From the NCBI RefSeq assembly GCF_000311725.1, contig NZ_HE978514.1, positions 213,760 to 277,759 on the forward strand: DNA of 64,000 nt, read 5' to 3'. The translations under genes were made by a program, and so were the position numbers. The notes below the pieces were generated by a model. It worked only from the letters and a program-made list of their open reading frames with translations, made no database searches and was not told the origin of the DNA. Source of the DNA: Robertmurraya massiliosenegalensis JC6. GTDB lineage: Bacteria > Bacillota > Bacilli > Bacillales > Cytobacillaceae. Below, one piece after another: positions 24,621 to 33,260 of the stretch. Every line of letters starts with the position of its first letter. Within the stretch, counting starts at the first letter, position 1.

Positions 24621-25007
24621 CTGATTCCCTCCTTCCATATGAAATTTAGACTTGCTTTTAAAACGATTTCGAGTTTGTGGCATCACTCCTTTCAATTGGA
24701 AAAGGGCTGGGAAGGAACAAACATTATCGGTGGGTGACAAAAAGAAAGCGATTTAAAAAACGATGATTACATTTCCTACTAATTTCAAAAAGAAAAGGGA
24801 AAAAGAATTAAACGCGTGGGATAAGTGAAGTAAATAGAGTGGTTGTTTCCATTCAATCGTTTCATTTTTTCCACAGTTTGTCAACTTCTAACAATTCGAC
24901 AAATTCTGCAAATTCACACAGGGACTACTCAAGTTTTCTCATAATTTTTAGTACAGGTTTTAATCGAGCATTCATATATCGTTCTAAATTGAATGCCCAT
25001 ATGCATT
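24621..25007. other. Intergenic, nothing recognised
   Basis: Apart from the ribosome site of the gene at 24291-24620, I see no coding frame with a ribosome site, no strong hairpin and no repeat shared with the rest of the window. Confidence 0.5.
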
Positions 25008-25619
25008 CTACCTATTGCTATTTTCTAACTTTTCAATATCAATAACTGTCTTATTCTTTTCAAGATATGTGATTCGATACATTTCTCCTTGGTAAATCGA
25101 AAACGGCCTCCAGTACAGCGTTAAATCCCCTTCCTCTGTTTCAAGTAAGGTTAATCTTGAGTAATAGTCTGGTCCACGATAGTCTTTAATATAGAGATCC
25201 TTAACGATCCAATTCCCCTCTTTATAATCGAGGAATGCTTGTCTTTCCGTGATAAACAGTTTGCTACTGAATCCAACTAACCAAATGGAAAAAATGAAAA
25301 TTCCAATTCCAATTAACGTAAATGGAATAACTTTCGAAGGCTTTAATTTTTGCGGATTTTTAAATGTGATCAGACAGCACAAATAAAGAAAAAACGCACA
25401 AAGGCATAGGATACCGGAATATAAGCTCACCGTTACCAATAATTCAAAGAAAAGAACATAAGTAAAATTTGGGATCATTAATTGCTGGATGAGATAAAAA
25501 AGACCGCAGCTCAGAATCAAGATCGCTCCTACTATCAAGATAACAAATATGACTCGTATTCGCTTACGGTCCTTCTCTGTTTCAACCACTTTACCTGTCT
25601 TTCTCTTCATGACGGTCAC
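25008..25619 (-). CDS. Membrane protein of unknown function
   Basis: A 203-aa protein with a basic N-terminus (KRKTGKVVETEKDRKRIR), three hydrophobic segments (about 22-47, 53-85, 97-118), and a C-terminal ~80-residue domain, probably outside. That domain has strands NWIVKDLYIKDYRG, SRLTLLETEEGDLTLYWRPF and MYRITYLEKNKTVIDIEKL. Family not recognised. The start is GTG or the ATG three codons later; neither has an ideal ribosome site. Confidence 0.65.
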   Translation of the reverse strand: MTVMKRKTGKVVETEKDRKRIRVIFVILIVGAILILSCGLFYLIQQLMIPNFTYVLFFELLVTVSLYSGILCLCAFFLYLCCLITFKNPQKLKPSKVIPFTLIGIGIFIFSIWLVGFSSKLFITERQAFLDYKEGNWIVKDLYIKDYRGPDYYSRLTLLETEEGDLTLYWRPFSIYQGEMYRITYLEKNKTVIDIEKLENSNR

Positions 25620-25710
25620 CTGCCCTTCTACCGTGTTAAAGAATTATACGTAATAAGTGCGTTAAAAGTTTCTTTTAAAAATCTTGTTTGTCTAAACAAT
25701 CATCCATTTT

Positions 25711-25881
25711 TCAGATCTCTTTCTTCACTAAGTAGGCCAGTAAAAAAGAGACAACAGACATAAATAGAATCATCATTTCATATTTCGTTCCTAACGCTCC
25801 AACAGAAAAAAGGAAGGTAATGAAAAGAGAGAGTCCGATCGCTAAACAAAAACCTATGTAGAAGATTCTCCAACCCTTAAT
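25711..25881 (-). pseudogene. In-frame continuation of the preceding small membrane gene
   Basis: Directly after the TAA of the gene at 25882-26103, the same frame continues for 57 codons: IKGWRIFYIGFCLAIGLSLF, then a second hydrophobic stretch and the basic end YLVKKEI, stop TGA at 25711. It has no start codon of its own near the 5' end. Either one stop codon split a four-helix gene in two, or this is a second small gene using an unusual start. Confidence 0.45.
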
Positions 25882-26103
25882 TTACAATTTAAAACTACCT
25901 GCTCCTATCATTACTCCTAAAATACAAATTATCGCCAATATGAATAAAGTGAATTTGTGCTCTGCTGCAGTGTCAAGGGTAGAGCCGAGCGCTTTACCTA
26001 AAGATGTTCCAAGCAAATAGACGAAACCGTAACCAATGGAAATGACAATCATCATGGTACCCCAAAAAACGCCAAGCGATTTTGATAATCTAAAATTTTT
26101 CAA
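25882..26103 (-). CDS. Small membrane protein, possibly the first half of a split gene
   Basis: A 73-aa protein with two hydrophobic segments (about 9-31 and 48-70), reading MKNFRLSKSLGVFWGTMM with the TTG at 26103 as start; GGAGGGTG lies just before it. No recognised family. The frame resumes after the stop (see the following fragment), so it may be the first half of a nonsense-interrupted four-helix protein. Confidence 0.55.
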   Translation of the reverse strand: MKNFRLSKSLGVFWGTMMIVISIGYGFVYLLGTSLGKALGSTLDTAAEHKFTLFILAIICILGVMIGAGSFKL

Positions 26104-26242
26104 GATTTCACCCTCCATTACAAATAGCATCTATTTATTCACACTTTGCCCACTACAGATGCCACCTGCGTGACTTGTTTTATAACCTACAACTTTATTT
26201 ATTATATTTGAATCATCGTCATTTCTGATTAAAAATCTATGA

Positions 26243-26276
26243 AATAACCTTGATTCCACAAAAAATCAGGGTTATT
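26243..26276 (-). terminator. Hairpin downstream of the Mo-hydroxylase locus
   Basis: AATAACCTTGATT pairs with AATCAGGGTTATT (one mismatch) around an 8-base loop, about 130 bases beyond the last gene of the locus. The T tract is weak, so the terminator role is likely but not certain. Confidence 0.55.
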
Positions 26277-26403
26277 CTTGAGCAGATTGTATAGGATGAC
26301 GCACTCAGAAATGCAAAGCGTATTCCCACAGTTGGCTATTCACTTAACACCTTGGACAATCTAGAATACTAATTAGCAATCACCAATCATATACGATGTA
26401 AAT

Positions 26404-26997
26404 CTATTGATCTATTTTAAGCAACAGTTGATTGTACTCTTCACGTGTGTCAATATCCCGTCCCCATTCCTCTTCCTCAAACTCCAACCATTCTAATTCA
26501 GTTTTATAGCGTTCAATAATGGTTTTTCCACCAATATCCCCTTCAATAAGGGTAAAATCTGAAAATAAACTGCCATCAAATAGAATCGGATGCCCAGGTA
26601 CAGAGTTATATTTAGGTCTAATAATCTTACTTTTACATTTCATATACTTAGCTTTAATTGATTCAATTACTGTTAAAGAAACTAAGGGCTGATCAGCTAA
26701 AAAAATGATTACTGCGTCACAAAGACCAGTAACTAATGCAATCCCTAACTTTAAGGAAGTGGACATTCCTTTATCATAGTCTTTATTAAAGGAAGTATAT
26801 ACTGGTAATCCAATCAATTCACGTTCAATTTGAGTTATATATTTTCCAGCAACGACATGGATTGGTGAAAGATTCGATTCAATAGCTCGTTCAACAGCGT
26901 GTAAAAACATCGGTTTTTCTTTTACAGGTAAGAGGAGTTTAGGTTCCCCCATACGCTTTGAACTTCCAGCAGCAAGAATGATTGCACCTATCTTCAT
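26404..26997 (-). CDS. mocA: MocA-type molybdenum cofactor nucleotidyltransferase
   Basis: Attaches CMP to molybdopterin to make the cytosine-dinucleotide cofactor used by many bacterial Mo-hydroxylases. A 197-aa protein with IGAIILAAGSSKRMGEPKLL (nucleotide-binding loop), the LADQPLVS metal-binding region, GHPILFDGSLF and GDIGGKTII. B. subtilis PucB in purine catabolism is the nearest named relative I know. The ATG chosen has AAAGGGGA upstream. Last gene of the locus, with a 120-base gap after xdhC. Its presence implies that the hydroxylase encoded upstream uses the MCD form. Confidence 0.88.
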   Translation of the reverse strand: MKIGAIILAAGSSKRMGEPKLLLPVKEKPMFLHAVERAIESNLSPIHVVAGKYITQIERELIGLPVYTSFNKDYDKGMSTSLKLGIALVTGLCDAVIIFLADQPLVSLTVIESIKAKYMKCKSKIIRPKYNSVPGHPILFDGSLFSDFTLIEGDIGGKTIIERYKTELEWLEFEEEEWGRDIDTREEYNQLLLKIDQ

Positions 26998-27117
26998 AAG
27001 GATATCCCCTCTTTCAGAGTAAGAAGCAGCGCCTCCCCTCACATATATTTCTCCTTTTATTAATTGAAAAAGAATGCTAAGGATAGTACCTTGGCATTCA
27101 TGATATTTTTTCCGTTA

Positions 27118-28167
27118 TTATACAAGGAGTCTATTCTTTCTTTTTACCTTTTTCTTTTTAAGATTCCTCATCTGTACCAATTCAGCTAAAATGCTAATAC
27201 TAATCTCATCAGGTCCTTCCGCCAAAATCTCAATTCCAACAGGAGAGCTAATCCAAGTAGGGATATTTTCACGTTGAAGTAATCTTTTCATTCTTTTTCT
27301 CGGACCTAAAACCCCTAAATAGTAGGGAGGTTCTTTTAATAAACTTTCGACCACTTCACGGTCCCACTCAAAATTATGAGTCATGACCAATACATAACTA
27401 TTCCTCCGTAATTCATTTTGTTCTATATAAGTATTTGGGTGCTGTAAAACTAATGAATGAGCGTCTGGAAAATTCCTTTCATTACAATAGTGACTCCTTG
27501 GGTCAATGACATGAACTATAAATTCCAAGTTTGCAGCAAGCCTCACAACTGGTTCTACATCTGGACCAGCTCCAAAAATATAGAGGTGTTCCTGAGGTTG
27601 AAATACTTCAATTAAAAGCTCGCCGTAAATAGGATCATTCCAAATTTTCACATGTTCTTCTTGTAATTTTGATGCTTCTGTCATTAAATGACGAAAGTGA
27701 ACAGGACCATTTTCCCCGAAGAATTGGTTTCTAGATACATTCAGACCCATGATAAGATCGTATGACTCTTCCATCGTTCTCAAACAAATCACACTTTCAC
27801 CCATCTCCAAGTAATCCTTCATTTCTTTCCAAACATAATCATGATTGCATTCCATGAACTCTAAATATAACGTCACTGAACCATTACATCCGGCACTTTG
27901 TCCCCAACTCAATACATCCTCAGAACTTAAATCATAAGTCAATTTTAATGAACACTGATCTTCCATAACTTCCATAGCACGATGAAACAAGTCTTCTTCT
28001 AAACAACCGGCACTGATTGTACCAAATCTGTCTCCATTTTCACAGAACAGCATTTTTGCACCTTCATGACGATAAGTAGACCCTTTTACATCGATGATGG
28101 TAGCCAAGGTAAATTTTTTATTAGGATGCTTATTCACTATTTCTAGAAAGTTATAAAAATTCCTCAT
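27118..28167 (-). CDS. XdhC/CoxI-family Mo-hydroxylase maturation protein
   Basis: Members bind the molybdenum cofactor, see to its sulfuration and hand it to the apo-enzyme. A 349-aa protein with an N-terminal XdhC_CoxI block (FTLATIIDVKGSTYRHEGAK, SAGCLEEDLF) and a C-terminal Rossmann domain (YIFGAGPDVEPVVRLA, VHVIDPRSHY, YLGVLGPRKRMKRLL). PucA of B. subtilis is a relative. ACGGAGGC ribosome site. It lies between coxG-like and mocA-like genes, which fits a dedicated maturation block. Confidence 0.9.
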   Translation of the reverse strand: MRNFYNFLEIVNKHPNKKFTLATIIDVKGSTYRHEGAKMLFCENGDRFGTISAGCLEEDLFHRAMEVMEDQCSLKLTYDLSSEDVLSWGQSAGCNGSVTLYLEFMECNHDYVWKEMKDYLEMGESVICLRTMEESYDLIMGLNVSRNQFFGENGPVHFRHLMTEASKLQEEHVKIWNDPIYGELLIEVFQPQEHLYIFGAGPDVEPVVRLAANLEFIVHVIDPRSHYCNERNFPDAHSLVLQHPNTYIEQNELRRNSYVLVMTHNFEWDREVVESLLKEPPYYLGVLGPRKRMKRLLQRENIPTWISSPVGIEILAEGPDEISISILAELVQMRNLKKKKVKRKNRLLV

Positions 28168-28191
28168 TATAAGAAGCCTCCGTTAGAAAAT

Positions 28192-28647
28192 TTAACTGGC
28201 CTTTTCTTGCGCTATTTTAACTTCCTTTGAAATAGCCTTAAAAAATTGATTTAATATCATTTTGGCTACCCCTGTTAGCATCCTTTGACCAACCCCAGCT
28301 ATTAAACCAGAAACACTACCTTCACCTTCATACTCTATGACCGTTCCTTCTGAATTTTCAATAAAGTTTAAGTTAGCCACTGCTTCAATAATTCCCGCAG
28401 AACCTTCTGCTTTAATTTTGAGGGTCATTCGCTCTGGTTCTTGTTTATCACTTAATACAATTTCACCATCATAATGACCTTTAATAGCTGCAACCCCCAT
28501 TTCTAATGATGCTTTATAAAAACCGTCATCGACTTCTTCTAATGACTTACAGCCAGGAGTCGCCTTTTTCAAAGCATTGGTTTCATTCATAATTTCCCAC
28601 ACTAACTTTCTATTTGCTTGAAAGTCAGCTTTTCCTTGTAGTTTCAT
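28192..28647 (-). CDS. coxG: CoxG-like SRPBCC protein
   Basis: A 151-aa START-like (SRPBCC) protein of the carbon-monoxide-dehydrogenase subunit G family: KADFQANRKLVWEIMNETNA, the ALKKATPGCKSLEEV block, GHYDGEIVLSDK and GEGSVSGLIAGVGQRML. CoxG proteins anchor Mo-hydroxylases to the membrane or help electron transfer to quinones, although the short C-terminus here has no membrane helix. Tightly spaced with its neighbours. Confidence 0.88.
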   Translation of the reverse strand: MKLQGKADFQANRKLVWEIMNETNALKKATPGCKSLEEVDDGFYKASLEMGVAAIKGHYDGEIVLSDKQEPERMTLKIKAEGSAGIIEAVANLNFIENSEGTVIEYEGEGSVSGLIAGVGQRMLTGVAKMILNQFFKAISKEVKIAQEKAS

Positions 28648-28662
28648 ATCTTTTCTCCTCCT

Positions 28663-29463
28663 TTATAACATTTGAATAAATCCAGTGACGATGCGATTAA
28701 AGTCAGTTGGGTTATCTACATTTGATAAATGCATGCCCTCAGGAATTGTCAGCAATATTGAATTTGGGATTTGTGTCTGAATCATTTGAGATAATGCAAT
28801 AGGGGTCTTCATATCCTTTTCCCCAATTAAAACGAGTGTAGGTACATGTATCTCTTGTAATCGACCTTCATAATCAACTGTAAAACACGCCTTAGCTGAC
28901 TCATAATAATCATCAACACTCATATTTATGATTGCGTCATTCAACTCTTCTCTAATTTTATTTGCATAAGAAGAATCTGATAACGTGTTATCTAAATAGA
29001 TAGAACCATATCGTCCCATTCCTTCTCTCTTAGCAATCCCAGCCGTAAGATTTATTTTTTCTTCAACCTGTTCCGGAATTTTCGCAAATGTATCAGCAAG
29101 AATTAACCCTTCAACATATTCTGGATATTTAATGGAAAAGCCTATTGCTTGAACACCTCCCATTGAAATACCACACAGAATCACCTTTTTAAGTGTCAAA
29201 GTATCGCACAGGTACTTAATATCCTCTATCCATTTTTCTCGGTCAATCCCAGAATCAACTCTTGATTTTCCGTGCCCTCTTGAATCAACAAGAACCACTT
29301 TTGGGGAAATTTCAGCAATCACCTTTTTTTGATACTTCCATAATCTAGAGTCAACTCCTAGACTATGTAAAAGAATGACTGCATCGAATGATGTATCCTT
29401 GTTATTTCCTTCAATAACCTCATAATAAATACTGTCACGTTCTTTCTTATATTCTAAAAACAT
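28663..29463 (-). CDS. Alpha/beta hydrolase, enol-lactonase-like (PcaD-like)
   Basis: A 266-aa hydrolase. The oxyanion region is ILLHSLGVDSRLWKYQKKVI, the strand LVDSRGHGKSRV follows, the nucleophile elbow is GISMGG (Ser), the acid lies in LVLIGEKDMKTP (Asp) and the His in PEGMHLSNVDNP. Overall it is closest in pattern to 3-oxoadipate enol-lactonase and related carbon-carbon or ester hydrolases of aromatic catabolism. The substrate here is unknown. Good CGGAGGT ribosome site, 13 bases from the amidohydrolase gene. Confidence 0.82.
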   Translation of the reverse strand: MFLEYKKERDSIYYEVIEGNNKDTSFDAVILLHSLGVDSRLWKYQKKVIAEISPKVVLVDSRGHGKSRVDSGIDREKWIEDIKYLCDTLTLKKVILCGISMGGVQAIGFSIKYPEYVEGLILADTFAKIPEQVEEKINLTAGIAKREGMGRYGSIYLDNTLSDSSYANKIREELNDAIINMSVDDYYESAKACFTVDYEGRLQEIHVPTLVLIGEKDMKTPIALSQMIQTQIPNSILLTIPEGMHLSNVDNPTDFNRIVTGFIQML

Positions 29464-29475
29464 ACGTACCTCCGC

Positions 29476-30510
29476 TCACACTTTGGCTTTTATATCGATA
29501 TTGAATAGTTTCAAGGCATTTCCATAAAGTAACGCTTTCTTTCTTGCCTCACTTAATTTTAATTCCTCTGCCTCAATGACTCTTCTTGGGCGAGGATCAC
29601 GAATTGGAAATGGATCATCAGAACCGAGTAAAATTTTCTCCTCTTCAACCATATCTAACAGAAACTTTAATGCCTTTGGTTCAAAGACAACGCTATCAAA
29701 ATATAAAAATTTAAAGCCCTCGGATGGATTATAAATGTCTTCACCTTTTTCAGATAAGAAATCATAATTGCGCTGTAATCGGCCTAAAATATAAGGTAAT
29801 GTTCCCCCACCATGAGAAACGATTATTTTAACTCTCGGATATCTTTGGGGAATTCCTGAATACAATAGCCTTGAAAGAGCAACTGTTGTTTCGTTTGGTC
29901 TTGCAACTGTATTTACCATTCCAAGTGGCTTTGTTCTCGGATCTTCTCCCGCGAATACTGGATGCAGAAAAACAGGAGCTCCTAGCTCAGAAGCTTTTTG
30001 CCAAAAAGGCTCTAGTGAAGAATGGTCAAGGTCTAAAGCATCTTTTTCTTCTCCCCTATCAATCCAACTCCCTACCATTACGCCGAGATGACCATCTTTC
30101 ATTGATCTTTCCAATTCTCTTGCAGCTAACTCTCCATCCTGTAGTGGCACAGTTGCTAAAGCCAAAAATTTATTGTCGCCTTCTCTCTCAATTGCTTCAA
30201 GCAGTGTATCATTTAAAAAACGGCTCCATTCTATCCCTTGTTCTGGAGGCAAATTATAGCCAAATATATCTAGCCACCCTGCATTAATTTGTAAATCAAT
30301 CTCATTTTCTCTTAAACTTTGCTTTCTTTTGCTGATATTCATTAAATTAGGATGTACTGGACGCGTCCATTTCCCGTCTCCGACCTTAAAGCGAACTGTT
30401 CCTTCTGGTACTGCCTCTACTTTTATATACGGAAAACGATTTTGATGTTCAGAGAGTTTTTTAACTAAAAGTTCAGGTAAAAAATGCGCATGTATATCAA
30501 TAGCTTTCAT
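29476..30510 (-). CDS. ACMSD-like amidohydrolase/decarboxylase
   Basis: A 344-aa metal-dependent TIM-barrel of the amidohydrolase-2 (ACMSD) family. It has the N-terminal metal pair IDIHAHFLPELL (H-x-H), FLHPVFAGEDP, IIVSHGGGTLPYI and the C-terminal metal aspartate in LGSDDPFPIRDPR. Family members decarboxylate 2-amino-3-carboxymuconate semialdehyde, 5-carboxyvanillate, gamma-resorcylate and similar acids without oxygen. In this locus it probably removes a carboxylate from an oxidised ring or ring-opened product. AAGGAG start. Confidence 0.85.
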   Translation of the reverse strand: MKAIDIHAHFLPELLVKKLSEHQNRFPYIKVEAVPEGTVRFKVGDGKWTRPVHPNLMNISKRKQSLRENEIDLQINAGWLDIFGYNLPPEQGIEWSRFLNDTLLEAIEREGDNKFLALATVPLQDGELAARELERSMKDGHLGVMVGSWIDRGEEKDALDLDHSSLEPFWQKASELGAPVFLHPVFAGEDPRTKPLGMVNTVARPNETTVALSRLLYSGIPQRYPRVKIIVSHGGGTLPYILGRLQRNYDFLSEKGEDIYNPSEGFKFLYFDSVVFEPKALKFLLDMVEEEKILLGSDDPFPIRDPRPRRVIEAEELKLSEARKKALLYGNALKLFNIDIKAKV

Positions 30511-30521
30511 ACTAACACTCC

Positions 30522-31259
30522 TTATGCAATGTCCATTTCTTTTAAGATATCCTGTTTAACTTTTTCAATTATCTTTGTATCAAGATGACTTGGGACAATG
30601 ATTTCTTCCGCCACATGGCCAGGTTTTCTAAAAATCAGAATACGATCAGCCATCTCTATTGCTTCACCTATTGAATGGGTAATAAAAATGCCTGTTTTAT
30701 TGTTCGCTCTGACTAATTCAACAAATTGCTGTCTCAATTTCATTGCAGTGATCTCATCTAGTGCACTAAAAGATTCGTCACATAGAATAATATTTGGATT
30801 CATTGAAAAAGCTCTAGCAATTGAAACCCTTTGTTTCATACCACCGGATAATTCATGTGGAAATTTGTCCTCCCATCCAGATAAGCCAAGCTTTTCCAAC
30901 CATTCTCTTGCAATATTTAGCCTCTTTTGCTCTGAAACACCATTAACTTCTAGTCCGATTGCCGCATTTTCGATAGCTGTTCTCCAAGGTAATAACCGAT
31001 CATTTTGAAAGACAATTCCTAACTTTCCTCTAAAATCATCAAACGCTTTATATGGATCAAGTCCTTCCACGATGACTCTTCCCTTTGTAGGTTGCGTTAA
31101 TCCTACTAATAGGTTAAATGCTGTAGACTTTCCACAACCAGTTTGACCTACAATAGCCACCATCTCTCCTGATTTAACTTTAAAATTCAAGTCTATAACT
31201 CCGTAGTTTCCTGGTGAAAATTCTTTTGTCACATCTTCAAATACAACTGAATATTCCAT
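30522..31259 (-). CDS. ABC transporter ATPase, SsuB/TauB family
   Basis: A 245-aa ATPase of the nitrate/sulfonate/taurine importer class. Walker A GQTGCGKST near 40-48, Q-loop VFQNDRLLPW, signature LSGGMKQR, Walker B IILCDESFSALDE (Ser in place of the usual Pro after Glu), switch His in FITHSIGEA. The ATG follows AGGAGGGA; an upstream frame extension would run into the permease gene. It works with the permease immediately upstream and the receptor further upstream. Confidence 0.9.
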   Translation of the reverse strand: MEYSVVFEDVTKEFSPGNYGVIDLNFKVKSGEMVAIVGQTGCGKSTAFNLLVGLTQPTKGRVIVEGLDPYKAFDDFRGKLGIVFQNDRLLPWRTAIENAAIGLEVNGVSEQKRLNIAREWLEKLGLSGWEDKFPHELSGGMKQRVSIARAFSMNPNIILCDESFSALDEITAMKLRQQFVELVRANNKTGIFITHSIGEAIEMADRILIFRKPGHVAEEIIVPSHLDTKIIEKVKQDILKEMDIA

Positions 31260-31272
31260 CCTCTCCCTCCTT

Positions 31273-32028
31273 TTACCTTTCTGATTTAGGTCGCCAAGAA
31301 AGTAATGTGCTTTCTGTTTTTGCAAGTACCATCTGAAAAATGATAACGAATATAACTAATACCAATGTCCAAGCAATGGCCATAGACATATCAAACAAAC
31401 TTTGAGCCGAAGATAATTGATATCCTACACCTATTGTTGAACCTACTAGTTCTGCAACAATCGCAACACGAGTTGTATTACCTAAATTGACCTTCCATGC
31501 TGTAAATAGGTCTGGGGTAATTGATGGGATAATTAGCATTTTAAATAACTGACTTTGCTTCGGTCTAAATACCAATAACATCTCACGTAAATCCTTTGAA
31601 ATATTGTTATAGGAGTCATAAGCTTGGAAAGTAAAATTAGGCAATGCTGTTACTAATATAATAAAGAAAATACGTAATTCCACTTGCTGAAACCAAATAA
31701 CTGCGATGACAACCCAAGATAAGGCCGGAACGCCTTGAACAAAACTAAGAAGAGGTCTAACCGTATCATTAAGTGACCTATTCATTCCCATCATTACCCC
31801 TAATAGCGTCCCGATAAGGAAAGCAAAAACTAACCCCAATAAGATTCTTCCAACCGTAGTTAAGGCATGAACAGCTATGGACCAGTTCGTAAAAATTTCT
31901 ACTAAATTGGCAAAGATTGATTGAATAGGCGGAAATAAATAAGGTTGTGAAACTAGCGAAGCCAACTGCCAAATAACAATTAGTATAGCTCCTACTAATA
32001 GTCCTTTATAATTAAATTCTTTAATCAT
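31273..32028 (-). CDS. ABC transporter permease, SsuC/TauC family
   Basis: A 251-aa membrane protein with about six helices and the BPD_transp_1 core: MMGMNRSLNDTVRPLLSFVQ, GVPALSWVVIAVIWF and VFRPKQSQLFKMLIIPSITP (EAA-like coupling loop). It pairs with the SsuB/TauB-like ATPase. The gene is separated from its receptor gene by about 227 bases, although both are on the same strand. Confidence 0.9.
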   Translation of the reverse strand: MIKEFNYKGLLVGAILIVIWQLASLVSQPYLFPPIQSIFANLVEIFTNWSIAVHALTTVGRILLGLVFAFLIGTLLGVMMGMNRSLNDTVRPLLSFVQGVPALSWVVIAVIWFQQVELRIFFIILVTALPNFTFQAYDSYNNISKDLREMLLVFRPKQSQLFKMLIIPSITPDLFTAWKVNLGNTTRVAIVAELVGSTIGVGYQLSSAQSLFDMSMAIAWTLVLVIFVIIFQMVLAKTESTLLSWRPKSER

Positions 32029-32078
32029 AGATTCACCTTCTTTTCAAAATAGGTTCTATCCTTATTCAAGGTTGTTTT

Positions 32079-32255
32079 CTCATAGATTGTGGTTTCCGGA
32101 TTCATAAACGTCTACGCATTTTTATTGATTTCGGGGTATCTTTTCATAAAATTAAAATTTAAAAATGACATGATATTTAATTAATTGATATCATTTTAGT
32201 TCCAATAGCAATAAATTTTTCTTGAAAGAAATAAACAAAGTTTACGAAAAGAGCC
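32079..32255. repeat. Degenerate third copy of the dispersed repeat, with an internal inverted repeat
   Basis: The gap between receptor and permease genes ends AGTTTACGAAAAGAGCCTTA next to the receptor stop codon. This is the same end that repeat copies 1 and 2 present next to gene ends at 19508 and 20214. The opposite end (TTGTGGTTTCC, ATTCATAAACGTC) is only loosely similar. Inside is a separate dyad, ATGATAT at 32170-32176 with ATATCAT at 32188-32194, which could be an operator or part of the repeat's fold. Confidence 0.55.
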
Positions 32256-33260
32256 TTATTCTATTTTTTCACCATAAATCACAGAATCATCTGGCATTTT
32301 CTCAAGATAGTTAATTTCTAACCCTGCTTCAAATACCGCTTTTATATCTTCTTTTAACTCCGCCGCAGGTTTTACATTCATACCTAACAATTCGTTGTTT
32401 TCTATTAAATGTTGAATTACATTGGCAGTAGCGCTTGGAATCGTCGCTGAAATAATCTCCGAAGCTTCTTTAGCATTAGCTTGCGTCCATTCTGCAGCAT
32501 CTTTAAATGTCTTGTATAATTTTGGAATTAATTCTTTATTTTCTTCCGCCCAATCTTGATGCGCCGCTATTCCAAGATACGGAATATCTGTAGCACCGGT
32601 ATACTCCTCCCATTTATCTAAACCAAAGTCAACCTGATGAAACTTATCCGGACTCTTATCCATCAGCACAGAGTGAGCTGGTTCCCATAATTGAACAGCA
32701 TCGGCTCGGTCAGCTTCCGCATATGTAACGAGAGCTGAAGTTTCCGCATTTAGCACTTTCATCGTGCTTACATCTGCATCGGACTTTTCTGCAAAATATT
32801 GAAACATAGCATAGTTGGTTGTACTTGTAGCTGCCGCAATATCTTTTCCTTCTAAATCCTTTAATGTTTGAATATTTTCATCTGCAGTGATGACCGTTCC
32901 CCAGAAATCAAATAGATTAAACAGGTAAGTGACTTTTACTCCTCTATCAATTCTTAGACCTTCGGATAACAATGCAGCACTTCCTCCAACTTTGTATTGA
33001 CCACTAGCAAACTCTGAATTATAAGCATTTGGTGGCCTTTCAACAAATGAAATATCAATCCCATTTTCCTTATCAAGTTCTTTTTCTTCTATTATGGGTG
33101 TTAAGAATGCTCCTAATGACGGTGGACTAAATGTGACGATTTCTATTTCTTGTAATTCACCAGATGTTTGATCATTTGAACACCCTGAAATAATCATTGC
33201 GCTCAAAAGTAGTAGAGTTATAGTGATATGGAACCTTTTTAAGAATTGAATATTTTTCAT
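32256..33260 (-). CDS. ABC transporter substrate-binding lipoprotein, SsuA/NMT1-like
   Basis: A 334-aa receptor of the nitrate/sulfonate/taurine/thiamine-precursor class. A signal peptide with lipobox MIISGC gives Cys27 as the probable lipid anchor. Then EIEIVTFSPPSLGAFLTPII, ASGQYKVGGSAALLSEGLRI, DLEGKDIAAATSTTNYAMFQ and ADRADAVQLWEPAHSVL follow, the typical two-lobe pattern. The stop of the Mo-subunit gene overlaps its start by one base (TAATG), so receptor and enzyme are translationally coupled, and the likely ligand is the hydroxylase substrate or its precursor. Confidence 0.88.
   Translation of the reverse strand: MKNIQFLKRFHITITLLLLSAMIISGCSNDQTSGELQEIEIVTFSPPSLGAFLTPIIEEKELDKENGIDISFVERPPNAYNSEFASGQYKVGGSAALLSEGLRIDRGVKVTYLFNLFDFWGTVITADENIQTLKDLEGKDIAAATSTTNYAMFQYFAEKSDADVSTMKVLNAETSALVTYAEADRADAVQLWEPAHSVLMDKSPDKFHQVDFGLDKWEEYTGATDIPYLGIAAHQDWAEENKELIPKLYKTFKDAAEWTQANAKEASEIISATIPSATANVIQHLIENNELLGMNVKPAAELKEDIKAVFEAGLEINYLEKMPDDSVIYGEKIE

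Noticed and set aside
24621-24740. Longer N-terminus for the 109-aa unknown gene
   Set aside because: A strong GAAGGAGGG ribosome site sits immediately before the internal ATG and the extension has unusual composition.
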